DNA from: Fuerstiella sp041398845
GTDB lineage: Bacteria; Planctomycetota; Planctomycetia; Planctomycetales; Planctomycetaceae
Length of the DNA: 64,000 bases
Reading direction: 5' to 3'
NCBI GenBank assembly: GCA_041398845.1
Contig: JAWKTZ010000009.1
Coordinates: forward strand, 124,001-188,000
The position numbers and the translations under genes were made by a program. Positions 19,301-27,933 of the stretch are shown in pieces; the first letter of the stretch is position 1, and the number at the start of each line of letters is the position of its first letter. The notes below the pieces were generated by a model. It searched no databases. It saw only the letters and a program-made list of their open reading frames with translations, and was not told where the DNA came from.

Positions 19301-19852
19301 CAGATACAGATAGCCATCCGGCCCCCAGCGCAGCGTGTGCAGAATGTGATGAGTGTCCTCAGTGCCGAAACCGGACAGCACGATGCGCCGGAAATCGGCC
19401 TTCAGGTCGCCATCAGTATCCTCAAAGTGCAGCAGTTCCGTGCTGTTGGCCACATACGCCCCGCCGTCACCCGGAGCAATGCCTGTGGGAATCAACAGGC
19501 CATCGGCAAACACATGAGTTTTGTCAGACACGCCGTCGTGGTCCGCATCTTCCAGCACAAGCACTCGATCCGATGGAGTCTCGCCGGGCTTGATATGAGG
19601 ATACACTTCGGAACTGACGATCCACAGTCGCCCGGCTTCGTCAAAGTTCATCTGAATGGGCTTGGCGATCATGGGATCGGCGGCAAACAGATTCACTTCA
19701 AATCCGTCCGGAAGTTTGAAGGTCGCTCGTTCCAGTTCCGGATCCGGCGGCGGAATGTCCTTCAGGTCGCGCTGAGCATTCGTCACCGATGCAGAGAGCA
19801 GGAACACAACAAGGCAAAGCCACACGCGGTGGAGAGAATTCAGAGTCTTCAT
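16349..19852 (-). CDS. PVC-type membrane-bound dehydrogenase / HEAT / cytochrome c protein 2
   Basis: A 1167-aa secreted protein. Order: signal peptide (MKTLNSLHRVWLCLVVFLLSASVTNAQ), a dehydrogenase propeller starting FKLPDGFEVNLFAADPMIAKPIQM with DADHDGVSD and DTDGDLKAD loops, HEAT repeats (about residues 410-860), and a c-type haem domain (CLKCHAIGGAGGKVGPD). The family ending is present (LLSGVQVKQSKESVDIRTAD..SLMPEGLVDAL). Unlike its two paralogues, it carries about 170 extra residues after the haem domain, ending in a beta-rich segment (LNGTQGLELRRNDVPVDLF..LDLQPGRYRLTF). The role is inferred to be periplasmic oxidation linked to electron transfer; the substrate is unknown. Confidence 0.9.
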   Translation of the reverse strand: MKTLNSLHRVWLCLVVFLLSASVTNAQRDLKDIPPPDPELERATFKLPDGFEVNLFAADPMIAKPIQMNFDEAGRLWIVSSEVYPHIKPGETPSDRVLVLEDADHDGVSDKTHVFADGLLIPTGIAPGDGGAYVANSTELLHFEDTDGDLKADFRRIVLSGFGTEDTHHILHTLRWGPDGYLYLNQSIYIHSHIETPWGVRRLNAGGIWQFRPETLELGVYMRGLVNTWGHHFDRFGQSFATDGAGGEGINYVVPGAYYFTAADAPEILHGLNPGSPKHCGLEIVETPMLPPDWQGSAITNDFRGHRVCRFNLSEDRSGYVSREQQEVISSDHVAFRPIDVKLGPDGAIYIADWYNPIIQHGEVDFRDPRRDHTHGRIWRVTWKGAEPREWSDLTERSNAELFGLLSSDDNFQRRAAGQLLRQRGDTVIPDLEQWLKTIAVEPATEHLRLEALWCFQSLRAFHQELLNDLLQAEDGRVRSAAVRVLSHWKTALPDHGREWLQKLIRDDHPRVRLEAVRAISFSPNAESEHLRWSGSTEPLAVSGDQRSDVELALLATDQPTDIFLDYAVRLTVRELSSQWLPAFERGEINFGNNLDHILTAFSAIGKGAPVDFLLKRLYSGDTAADQRPALVNLISSSGTAEQISELVTEAAMKEDATTIRTSLNVTRQRSNLRVPVPENVLTRLTTSESDMVRRLGLIATGQWRAAEAFHTLQQVIAHDSSSLADRMAAAEGLALHGGKPAFDLLAETAVAVAQPNALRKHAAALLTGVQPARGVNLAAKLLPHLTVDEHPEDLVSSCLAVKGGDTLLAKALVDAKLDTTAAREMLRVVRESGIAATELENVLKMAGNITSRKQLSDAERELLLNQVANDVTAAEGERVFRNAKLGCLKCHAIGGAGGKVGPDMVSLGGSAQPDYLLESLLNPNAKVKENYHTIVVVTTEGRLLSGVQVKQSKESVDIRTADDKLLTIARSDIDEIVPGLSLMPEGLVDALTDREIASLVRFLSELGRTPEFSISRRRLARTWTVMQATEAAAFRLRRTSYAMAASDDPEFTWQPQYSTVSGRLLLEDIPVVSVRNRSAAGVRGVGFARCTLNVETAGTVVLKLNGTQGLELRRNDVPVDLFDTVTLDLQPGRYRLTFTIDQTQRTQPLELEIATDGTSAVAAFEN

Positions 19853-20189
19853 GAACGGAAATCAATGGCTGCGTGGAATGGAACAGGACGCTCGGCATCT
19901 TAGGCGAGCGGCACACGAGAATCCACCAGATGACATTCCCGGAAACGGATTCAGCAACGCGGCCGGACGCTGCTGCTGCGGCACAACTCATCTGGCGGTT
20001 ACCTGATTTTCTGCGAGGCCCGTTCGTGATTCGCGATTCACTGCTGTGTCAATTGTGATACTCTGCTGGGACCGCGTTGAGTCTTCACCGGCATGTGGCG
20101 ATTTTCAGAATCGCCTGCTGCAAGGCTCCTGCGGCCGGCACCAGGACCGGGTTCTGTTCGTTACCGCCTTTCAGGACAGGAGAGAATTG
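19853..20189. other. Divergent intergenic region
   Basis: A 337-bp gap between the dehydrogenase 2 start and the CorA start. It should hold promoters for both. No repeat or RNA was recognised. The CorA frame is open back to a GTG at 20046, but that stretch is poor coding sequence. Confidence 0.45.
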
Positions 20190-21281
20190 TTGACCAACGG
20201 CGACCTTCCAACACCGCCACCATCGAAGTCACAGCCGCCGGTGCCGTCACCGGCGACCGCAGCATCAGCGTCGGTTCCGGCCAGCTCTCCCAGGCCGCCG
20301 CGAAGCGGTGTGATTAATTCGGCCGCCTATCATCAGGGCGTACGCGTGGCCACTGTGCCGGTTGGTGATCTTGGCGACGCGTGGCGTCATTCGAATCGTT
20401 TTCTGTGGGTCGGGCTGTATGAACCGAGCGAAGAACTGCTGACACATATTCAGGAGGCTTTTGGGCTGCACGATCTGGCGATTGAAGATGCGCACAAGGC
20501 TCATCAGCGTCCGAAACTCGAAATCTATGATGATTCCATGTTCGTGGTGCTGCGCACCGCAAGACTGTGTTCGGAAGGTGAGCATCGGATTGAGTTCGGA
20601 GAAACTCACGTGTTTCTGGGGCCACGATATTTCGTGACGGTCCGACATGGATCTCTGCAGTCCCATGTCGGCCTGCGAGCTCGCTGTGAAGCCATGCCTC
20701 ACCTGCTGGCGCGAGGCGAAGGGTTTGTGCTGCATGCGCTGATGGACTTCATTGTCGACCAGTATTTTCCGGTTCTGGATGCTTTGGAAAACGAATTGGA
20801 TCAACTGGAGGATGAAATCTTCAGTGGTCGGTTTGTACGGAGCGTGACAGCTCGACTTTATCATCTGAAACGAGACCTGCTGTCGTTGAAGCAGGGCGTG
20901 ACTCCGCTCATGGAGGTGTCATCCCGACTGTCACGCATCACGACCGATCTGATTCCGCCGGACTCAAGACTGTACTTTCAGGACGTCCATGATCACGTAA
21001 TGCGGATCGCCGATCTGATTGAAGGACTGCAGCAGCTTTCGCATATTGCTCTGGAAGCCAACCTGGCTTTGATTTCCGTCGCTCAGAATGATGACATGAA
21101 GCGTCTGGCCGCGTGGGCTGCGATGCTGGCCGTGCCGACTCTGATTGCCGGTCTGTATGGCATGAATTTCAAGCACATGCCGGAAACGGAATGGGCCTTT
21201 GGCTATCCGTTGGCGGTGGCCGCCATGGTGCTGATGAGTGGATTTCTTTACCGATGGTTTCGCAAAGTCGGCTGGTTGTGA
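20190..21281 (+). CDS. corA: CorA family magnesium/divalent cation transporter
   Basis: Inner-membrane cation channel of about 363 aa. I chose a TTG start at 20190 because AGGAG (20178-20182) sits seven bases upstream; a TTG at 20187 and an upstream GTG are alternatives. After a Pro/Ser-rich N-terminus comes the cytoplasmic domain (FLWVGLYEPSEELLTHIQEAFGLHDLAIEDA). A long helix follows (QYFPVLDALENELDQLEDEIF). Two C-terminal membrane helices carry the family signature YGMNF (PTLIAGLYGMNFKHMPETEW), then YPLAVAAMVLMSGFLYRWF. It transports Mg2+ or related ions. Confidence 0.94.
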   Translation: MTNGDLPTPPPSKSQPPVPSPATAASASVPASSPRPPRSGVINSAAYHQGVRVATVPVGDLGDAWRHSNRFLWVGLYEPSEELLTHIQEAFGLHDLAIEDAHKAHQRPKLEIYDDSMFVVLRTARLCSEGEHRIEFGETHVFLGPRYFVTVRHGSLQSHVGLRARCEAMPHLLARGEGFVLHALMDFIVDQYFPVLDALENELDQLEDEIFSGRFVRSVTARLYHLKRDLLSLKQGVTPLMEVSSRLSRITTDLIPPDSRLYFQDVHDHVMRIADLIEGLQQLSHIALEANLALISVAQNDDMKRLAAWAAMLAVPTLIAGLYGMNFKHMPETEWAFGYPLAVAAMVLMSGFLYRWFRKVGWL

Positions 21282-21346
21282 ATGGTCGGCGATTTCCAGA
21301 GTGCGTCACCGCGTTGCTGAAAGCGGAGTTGCAGGTTGAGGAACGT

Positions 21347-22948
21347 TTACTTCAGTCGCACAATGCGCTGGCCTGTCAGAACCTGACCGTTGGGATTGGT
21401 TGCTCGGACCTGAATCGTGTAGGTTCCGGACGTGGTGCTGTCTGACAGCAGTTCGGCCATGAACAGATGGGGCGATGGCATGGGTTTTGGCAGAGCTCGC
21501 CAGGCAAGGCTGCCTTTCAACGCTTCTTCTTCCTCCCACAACTTCAGAAACGTGGGGTCGGGCTTCACCACTTTGGTCATCGCCTGCCATTTGTCAGCTC
21601 GGTCCAGTTTCCATTCGACGACCGCCCCGGGCATGGCGTTGAACACGTTCGCGTGAAACTGCCGAGCTTCGGAACCGCCGGCCGGATTGTTCAGATCGAT
21701 CTCTTCCGGTGCCATAATGCGGACCTGGTAGTCCGGACTGCGGCGAGCCGGCAGGTATTCCAGCAGATACTTCTGACCGTCGAAGTGCATCACGGTGTGG
21801 CCGTTGGGAGTTCCATCGGCGCACATGGTGTGAGGAATTCCGTTTTCGTCGGGCTTGCCGGACCACCATGAACCGCACACCGTGACATTGATGATGTGAT
21901 GGTGTGGTCGAGGATTTTGCCAGCCATCGTCTTTGCTCAGCATGACATGTTCGTGGTGATGAGTATGTCCGGACAGAGAGATACAGTGTTCGCGACTTTC
22001 CAGAATGCGAAACAGACGGTCTCGTTTGGGCTCGATCCACGGAGTCGACTTGACCAGCGGAATGTGCATCATCGCCACCACCAGTTGATCCTGTGGCACG
22101 AGCTTCAGATCGTTTTCGATGAACGTCAGTTGAGCATCGCTCAGCCCCGAACGATAGAACTTCCGTTTGCCATCGGTCATCCAGTGAACATCGTCAACAA
22201 CAACAAAATGGACTCCGCCATAATTGAACGAATAGTAGGCCGGCCCGTAGACGCGTTCGTAGGTCTCGTCGCTCAGTTCATCGGTGTCTGACGCATAATT
22301 GATATCGTGATTGCCGATGACGTTGTACCACGGTATGCCGATGCGTCCGAGAGTTCTGTTGAAGCTGTCGAACAGAGACAGATCGTCAAACAGGATGTCG
22401 CCCAGAGTGACTCCGAAGGCGGCCTTGCTGCCGATCAGCGGTTCCACAACATCGTGAGCAATCCAGTCGATCTCTTTCTGATCTCGTGGCTGAGGATCGC
22501 CGAAGAACAGCACGTCAAACGCAGCCGGTTCGTCCTGGACGTACATCGGAAAGTCAATGGTGGCGGGCAGCGGGCCGGTCGGTTCGACTCCAGGAAACTT
22601 CAGATCCTTCGGCGAACCATTGGGTTTGTGAATGTAGTAGAACCGGGCCAGATGGTCCTGATCGACTTTCGTCCGATAACCGGTGGGCTTGACGACAAAC
22701 ACGATGGTGTCGTTGGTGACATCAAGCGTGTAACGTCCGCTGGCATCGGTTTTCACCACATCGCGTCCGTTGGAGACACAGATGTCGGGCAATCCCTGTT
22801 CTGCCGCGTCCCGTTCGCCGTTGTTGTTACTGTCCAGGAACACGGTTCCGGTCGCCGTTTGCGGATCGGCCGCAGCAATGTGTGGAAGACAGGCATCAAG
22901 GCCGCACGAAATCAGTACGCAGCAGGCGACGGAACGAAATGCAGTCAT
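21347..22948 (-). CDS. Calcineurin-like metallophosphoesterase with N-terminal beta domain
   Basis: A 533-aa secreted phosphoesterase. A signal peptide is followed by an SdrD-B/MetallophosN-type beta domain (TGTVFLDSNNNGERDAAEQGLPDICVSNG). The catalytic core shows FFGDPQPRD, GVTLGDILFDD, NVIGNHDINY and GHTHHHEH, which together supply the two-metal ligands. A C-terminal beta domain ends in TYTIQVRATNPNG, like MetallophosC. It is convergent with corA, 65 bp apart. The substrate is unknown; family members act on phosphomono- or diesters. Confidence 0.9.
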   Translation of the reverse strand: MTAFRSVACCVLISCGLDACLPHIAAADPQTATGTVFLDSNNNGERDAAEQGLPDICVSNGRDVVKTDASGRYTLDVTNDTIVFVVKPTGYRTKVDQDHLARFYYIHKPNGSPKDLKFPGVEPTGPLPATIDFPMYVQDEPAAFDVLFFGDPQPRDQKEIDWIAHDVVEPLIGSKAAFGVTLGDILFDDLSLFDSFNRTLGRIGIPWYNVIGNHDINYASDTDELSDETYERVYGPAYYSFNYGGVHFVVVDDVHWMTDGKRKFYRSGLSDAQLTFIENDLKLVPQDQLVVAMMHIPLVKSTPWIEPKRDRLFRILESREHCISLSGHTHHHEHVMLSKDDGWQNPRPHHHIINVTVCGSWWSGKPDENGIPHTMCADGTPNGHTVMHFDGQKYLLEYLPARRSPDYQVRIMAPEEIDLNNPAGGSEARQFHANVFNAMPGAVVEWKLDRADKWQAMTKVVKPDPTFLKLWEEEEALKGSLAWRALPKPMPSPHLFMAELLSDSTTSGTYTIQVRATNPNGQVLTGQRIVRLK

Positions 22949-23000
22949 GGGATAAATTCCTGAGGACCAAACGAGGTTTTAACAAGACCGGAACGACAAT

Positions 23001-23140
23001 AACGCTGTGAAGAAATTTCCGGTGGAAAAACGCAATTCGTTTAACCCGACCCGCAGGGGAGGCGATACCGGTCAACAGAACACCTCGCCTGCAGCAGCCG
23101 GTTAAACGCGGTTAAATGAAGTCAAATTCTTCACGACGTT
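23001..23140. repeat. Family B nested inverted repeat, copy 2
   Basis: The inner left arm GTTTAACCCGACCCGCAGGG starts at 23039; the right arm ends GGTTAAAC at 23107, with CAGCAGCC partly replacing the expected complement. The outer arms are GTGAAGAAATTT (about 23007) and AAATTCTTCAC (about 23124-23134). The outer arms align with those of copy 1 but carry compensating changes on both sides. Confidence 0.75.
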
Positions 23141-23165
23141 GATCAGCCCCCTTTTTCAGATAGCT
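23141..23165. repeat. Family A half-repeat overlapping a gene end
   Basis: Only the right arm remains (CAGCCCCCTTTTTCAGATAGC). It directly adjoins family B copy 2. It extends into the tandem GNAT gene and supplies that gene's TGA stop. Confidence 0.8.
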
Positions 23166-24118
23166 TCCAGTGTTCGCTGAAAGGTGACCAGTTCCTGGAC
23201 CTGGTCAAACATCGCGGCTCTGAACAGTTCCAGAGCCGCATCATTGTGCTGATCGATCTGAGCTTCAATAAGCTGCACGGACTGTTCTCGCAGTCGTCGG
23301 CAGATTTCCAGAACCAGGGACAAACCATAACGGTTGCGGCGATGTTCTTCCGGCACGAAGACATCTCGAATGCCCACCGCACGGACTCCCCATTTCGGAA
23401 CGTAAACATCCAGCCCGACAATCTGACCTCGAGCCACAACGGACCTGTCATGACGTTCCTGCAGTTGAAACTTCAAGGCATCCAGTTGGCCGAAACGCAC
23501 CTGCCACCACCACGACAGATCACCAACGCGATCGGTAATCACCAGGTTCAGTCGGCGTCGATGGCGAATCAGCCGAGAACTCACCGGATCGCGGCCAATC
23601 ATCAGGTCACGGTGCAGCACCACGGTTCCACGCCCGGCGGAATAGCCAAGTTTGAAGAAGAACTCCGACCATGCGGCTGACGTCAGCCCGAATCCGGACG
23701 GTTGCAGCCCACCGTAGATTCCCGTGTAAAAGCCGTTCTGATCCAGACCGGCTCCGGCGGTCACGGTCGAAGAGCCATGACCACGCAGGTAGTCTTCTGC
23801 TCGCCGAACCAGCTCCGTTCCAACGCCCCGTCGTCGAAAATCCGGATGCACCACGATGGAAGAAATGACTCCGCGAGTTCGGTCCAGAGCAGTTTCTGAA
23901 TCATTGGGAGCAAAGGCGGCATGAGCGAATCCGATCATGCGATCGTCGTCCATCGCCACAAAGAAGCCGCGTCGATCAAAGTAGGGCTGCGAAAATACGA
24001 ACAGCTCAAGAATATCGCAGGGAAAGCCTTCTGCGGCGCTCGCCCCGAGGCTGCTGGCGTGCCAGAGTTTCAGAACTTTCGGCGGATCGCAGTTGTGGAA
24101 CGTGCGGTATTCAACCAC
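23156..24118 (-). CDS. Tandem GNAT acetyltransferase
   Basis: A 320-aa protein with two GNAT domains. The N-terminal one has the acyl-CoA loop (SIVVHPDFRRRGVGTELVRRAEDYL, about residues 88-112). The C-terminal one shows IRDVFVPEEHRRNRYGLSLVLEICRRL and then AQIDQHNDAALELFRAAMF, a second GNAT core with a more degenerate loop. Two-domain GNATs often have one active and one structural domain. The last codons (LEAI-stop) are read from the family A half-repeat, so the C-terminus may have been altered by repeat insertion. The substrate is unknown. Confidence 0.85.
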   Translation of the reverse strand: MVEYRTFHNCDPPKVLKLWHASSLGASAAEGFPCDILELFVFSQPYFDRRGFFVAMDDDRMIGFAHAAFAPNDSETALDRTRGVISSIVVHPDFRRRGVGTELVRRAEDYLRGHGSSTVTAGAGLDQNGFYTGIYGGLQPSGFGLTSAAWSEFFFKLGYSAGRGTVVLHRDLMIGRDPVSSRLIRHRRRLNLVITDRVGDLSWWWQVRFGQLDALKFQLQERHDRSVVARGQIVGLDVYVPKWGVRAVGIRDVFVPEEHRRNRYGLSLVLEICRRLREQSVQLIEAQIDQHNDAALELFRAAMFDQVQELVTFQRTLEAI

Positions 24119-24572
24119 GAATTCTTCCGCCCTGAACGCTGAAGTGGCAAAGTGAGAAAACGAACCAGACTTTCATTTCGAAGTGAGCCGACCGCGAGCT
24201 GCCGATTCACATCGCGCTGTTGAAATGAGTCTCGTTCAGAATGAAAACGGGCACCCTGCCCGCCACGTCCGGCAGTTCCGCACGGTCTCCCGTGTCGGCT
24301 GCGGACCTTCCCGATTCGGAAACGAGCCATGCTAACGGCGTCGCTGACCTGTGACAAGTTGTCCACACATTTCCATCCCGACACGTCCGGCATGGTACCG
24401 TTGCCGACCCGCAGATGTCCGAATGGGAAGTCAGAAAATTTGACTCTCAGGGCTACGCCGCAGGGATTTTTCGAGTACCATCTTTTCGCGTCCGCTCGCT
24501 TTGCCCACGCCGTTTTTTCTCACCGCAGACTGGTTCCTCCGCAGATCTGTCCCGCCACAAAGACCGCCTGTC
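24119..24572. other. Divergent intergenic region
   Basis: About 450 bp between the GNAT gene and dehydrogenase 3. A TTGTCCACA near 24358 resembles a DnaA box, but it is single. Open frames here lack coding character. No repeat or RNA was seen. Confidence 0.45.
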
Positions 24573-27500
24573 ATGATTCATTGCTCCCGCATTCTGTGTT
24601 TCAGTTTCGTCAGCCTGGTGTTGATCAGCCGGACCGTTCACGGTCAGGACGAGAAAGTCGTCACGGCAGCCGATATGCCGCGCATTCCCTACACCGAATC
24701 CCGGGATGCTCAGGCCGGCTTTCGCATGGCCGACGGCTTCACCACCGAACTGGTCGCCGCCGAGCCGCTGGTGAGCGACCCGGTGGCGGCCTGCTTTGAT
24801 GAATTCGGACGAATGTATGTGGCCGAGATGCACGGGTATCCGTTTTCACACGAACCCACCAAACTGAATCCCAAGGGCGGCGGCCTGAAGGATGCCGGCA
24901 TCATTCGGCTGCTCGAAGATACCGACGGCGACGGCACCATGGACCGCAGCATCGTGTTTGCCGAAGGCATCAGTTGGCCCACATCCGTGTGCTGCTACAA
25001 CGGAGGCGTGTTTGTGATCGCACCCGAACAGCTTTATTACTTCAAGGATACCAACGGTGACAACAAGGCCGACGTGAAGGAAGTGGTCGTTTCCGGGTTC
25101 GCTCGCGACAACGTCCAGGCCGTGACCAATGGTTTGTTATGGGGGCTGGACAACCACATTTATTTTGCGGCCGGTCGCAATCCCAAAGATCTGAAGCACC
25201 GCGGTCAGCCGATGATCAAAGTCGGCTCCGCAGACCTGCGGTTCAATCCCAGGACCGAAACGTTTGATGTCGTCACCGGCGGAGAACAGTTCGGGCACGC
25301 CATGGACGACTGGGGAGTTCGCTTTGTGTGCAGCAACAGCGATCACATACGCCAGGTCATTTATCCTCAGGCCTATCTGGATCGTAATCCATATTATGTC
25401 GCATCGGGGCTGACCAAAAGCATTGCCACAGACGGTGCGAGTGGAAAAGTCTACCGCACCAGTCCTCCGGAGCCGTGGCGTATCGTGCGGCAGAAGTGGC
25501 GAGCGGCCGAGAAGGGATATCGACTGGTGATCAACGCCGACGGCGGCTGGGAGTTCATTCCGATGGATCCGTCAAAGAAGGCCGGCGTTGTGCCGACCGA
25601 GTATCCCGTGGGCTTTTTCACGTCGGCAACCGGCATCACCATTTATCGAGGCTCGGCTTATCCCCAGCGCTACCGGGGAAATGCGTTTGTGGGTGATGTT
25701 GGAGGCAACCTGGTGCATCGCAAGCTGGTGGACACGAGCGAAATTACCTATTCCGCCAGTCGAGCTGACGAAGGCGAGGAAGTGCTGGCATCGTCCGACA
25801 ACTGGTTCCGTCCGGTGAACTTTGTGAACGCTCCGGACGGTTCGCTGTACATTCTGGACATGTATCGCGAAACCATTGAACATCCTTATTCCATTCCGGA
25901 AGAAATCAAGGCGTTTCTTGATCTGACCAGCGGACGGGATCGAGGTCGCATTTATCGGCTGGTGAGTTCCGAAATGCAGCGGCTGCCCGTTGTGAAGATC
26001 GGCGACCTCAGCAACCCGGAACTCGTTCAGCAACTGGCGTCACCCAACTCATGGAACCGCGAAACAGCTCAGCGACTGCTGTGGGAACGTCAGGACAAGT
26101 CCGCCGTGCCGCTGATTGAAACGCTGCTGACGTCAACAAAGCTGCCTCAGGGACGCCTGCACGCTCTGTGGACTCTGGCCGGTTTGCATGAACTCACGGT
26201 CAGTCATGTGCGAACCGGACTCAACGATCCGGAACCACGAGTCCGCGAAAACGCCGTGCGGCTGTCTGAGTCGTTTCTGCGGGAATCGCCCGCACTGATC
26301 AGCGATCTGCTGCCACTGTGTGCTGACGACAATCCTCACGTCCGTTTTCAGGTCGCGTTTTCGCTGGGAGAATCCTCGTCCGACGAAGCCGTGCAGGCGA
26401 TTGTCAATATGGCCGCCGATCCACGCAACGGCAACGAAATTCGCACCGCGCTGATGTCTTCTGTCGGCACAACAGCCGACCGTGTCGCTGCCCGACTGCT
26501 GCAGGACCCCGAACGTCTGCGACAGTCGCATGTGGTCGCCGTGATGAATGATCTGGGACTCATTATCGGAGCCAACCCGGATGTGACTCAGGCGGCCAGT
26601 CTGCTCAACGTGGTGTCGACGGGCGATTTTCCGCTAAGCACCAGGCAATTGGTATTGAAGTCGCTGGGTGAAGGGCTGGCTCGACGAGGTGCAACAATGG
26701 CATCGGTGCTGGCATCGGATTCTGTTTCGGCAGACCTTCGAAACGCCGTCGCCGATTTGTTTCGACAGGCCACCGAGGTTGCTCGAAACGCCGACGCAAC
26801 GGTTGCTGATCGAGCGGCCGCGATTCAGTTGCTTTCATTTGGGGATGTTGACAGTGTCCTTGCCGTCGCGCCTGAGTTCCTCACGTCGAGTTCGCCGCAA
26901 CCGCTGCAGCAGGCCGCCGTTCAGGCTCTGGGTGCTCAGGCATCAACGCAGGTGGCCGCGGAGCTGCTCGATGGCTGGCGGTCCTACAGTCCGGCCGTGC
27001 GACGGGATGTGGTGGACGTGCTGCTGTCACGCACGGATCGAATTCAGCAGCTTCTGAATGCCGTGGATTCCGGCGCAGTCAAACGTGGCGATATTGAACG
27101 TGACCGCAAGCAGCAACTGATGAGCCACCGGGACGCGAAAATCAAAGCCCGCAGCACGTCGCTGTTTGGAAGCGAAGTCAGCACCAATCGGTCTCAGGTG
27201 GTCGCAGACTTCCAGCCGGTCCTGAAACTGGAAGGGAATGTGGAGAGCGGCGTGGCCGTGTTCAGGAAGATCTGTTCCGCCTGTCATAAAGTCGGCGACA
27301 TGGGCCATCAGGTGGCTCCGGATCTGGTGTCCGTCAAAAACAAATCCGAAGCCGACCTTCTGATCGCTATCCTTGATCCCAACCGAGAAGCCCAGCCGAA
27401 CTTCAACACGTACACCGTGGTGACTCACCAGGGCAACAGCTTCAACGGCATTATTGTTTCGGAAACGGCCAACAGCCTGACGCTGCGTCGAGCTGAAGCG

Positions 27501-27647
27501 AAAGAAGACGTCATTCTGCGCAGCAACATCGACGAACTGGTCTCATCGGGAATTTCCCTGATGCCGGAAGGCCTTGAAAAAGACCTTTCACAACAACAAA
27601 TCGCTGACGTCATCGCCTTTATCAAGAGCATCACCGGCAAACCATGA
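24573..27647 (+). CDS. PVC-type membrane-bound dehydrogenase / HEAT / cytochrome c protein 3
   Basis: A secreted protein of about 1024 aa starting MIHCSRILCFSFVSLVLISRT at the ATG at 24573, which gives a clean signal peptide; the frame is open back to 24501. The propeller domain begins FRMADGFTTELVAAEPLVSDPVAACF and contains DTDGDGTMD and DTNGDNKAD. HEAT repeats span about residues 480-840. The c-type haem motif is CSACHKVGDMGHQVAPD near residue 905. The family ending is GIIVSETANSLTLRRAEAKEDVILRS..SLMPEGLEKDL. It is the most typical of the three copies here, and the role is inferred as for the others. Confidence 0.92.
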   Translation: MIHCSRILCFSFVSLVLISRTVHGQDEKVVTAADMPRIPYTESRDAQAGFRMADGFTTELVAAEPLVSDPVAACFDEFGRMYVAEMHGYPFSHEPTKLNPKGGGLKDAGIIRLLEDTDGDGTMDRSIVFAEGISWPTSVCCYNGGVFVIAPEQLYYFKDTNGDNKADVKEVVVSGFARDNVQAVTNGLLWGLDNHIYFAAGRNPKDLKHRGQPMIKVGSADLRFNPRTETFDVVTGGEQFGHAMDDWGVRFVCSNSDHIRQVIYPQAYLDRNPYYVASGLTKSIATDGASGKVYRTSPPEPWRIVRQKWRAAEKGYRLVINADGGWEFIPMDPSKKAGVVPTEYPVGFFTSATGITIYRGSAYPQRYRGNAFVGDVGGNLVHRKLVDTSEITYSASRADEGEEVLASSDNWFRPVNFVNAPDGSLYILDMYRETIEHPYSIPEEIKAFLDLTSGRDRGRIYRLVSSEMQRLPVVKIGDLSNPELVQQLASPNSWNRETAQRLLWERQDKSAVPLIETLLTSTKLPQGRLHALWTLAGLHELTVSHVRTGLNDPEPRVRENAVRLSESFLRESPALISDLLPLCADDNPHVRFQVAFSLGESSSDEAVQAIVNMAADPRNGNEIRTALMSSVGTTADRVAARLLQDPERLRQSHVVAVMNDLGLIIGANPDVTQAASLLNVVSTGDFPLSTRQLVLKSLGEGLARRGATMASVLASDSVSADLRNAVADLFRQATEVARNADATVADRAAAIQLLSFGDVDSVLAVAPEFLTSSSPQPLQQAAVQALGAQASTQVAAELLDGWRSYSPAVRRDVVDVLLSRTDRIQQLLNAVDSGAVKRGDIERDRKQQLMSHRDAKIKARSTSLFGSEVSTNRSQVVADFQPVLKLEGNVESGVAVFRKICSACHKVGDMGHQVAPDLVSVKNKSEADLLIAILDPNREAQPNFNTYTVVTHQGNSFNGIIVSETANSLTLRRAEAKEDVILRSNIDELVSSGISLMPEGLEKDLSQQQIADVIAFIKSITGKP

Positions 27648-27933
27648 TGATCGGTGGTACGGCGGGGTTGATGAGCATCCGGCTGGACTAGACACGATGT
27701 CTTGTTTTTACGGAATTTCGGCGTGCCGATTCGCGGCCCGGAGAAAATGATCATTTCTGGTGGTTTGAGTCGCAGGGGATTCCTGTCGTGCGTCCTGCGA
27801 AGCATTTCGCAGATGTCGGGCAGATTTGTGCGGCAACTTTTCAGGGCGGGAGACAGAACGTTTGCGACCGCAATTTTTGCGTGATACAAGTTGAGTCACT
27901 CACCTCGTTTCACGATTCAGGATACTGCTCAAG

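Noticed and set aside
24329..24799. 156-aa plus-strand frame before dehydrogenase 3
   Set aside because: Its second half overlaps the true gene in another frame and the first half has no coding character.
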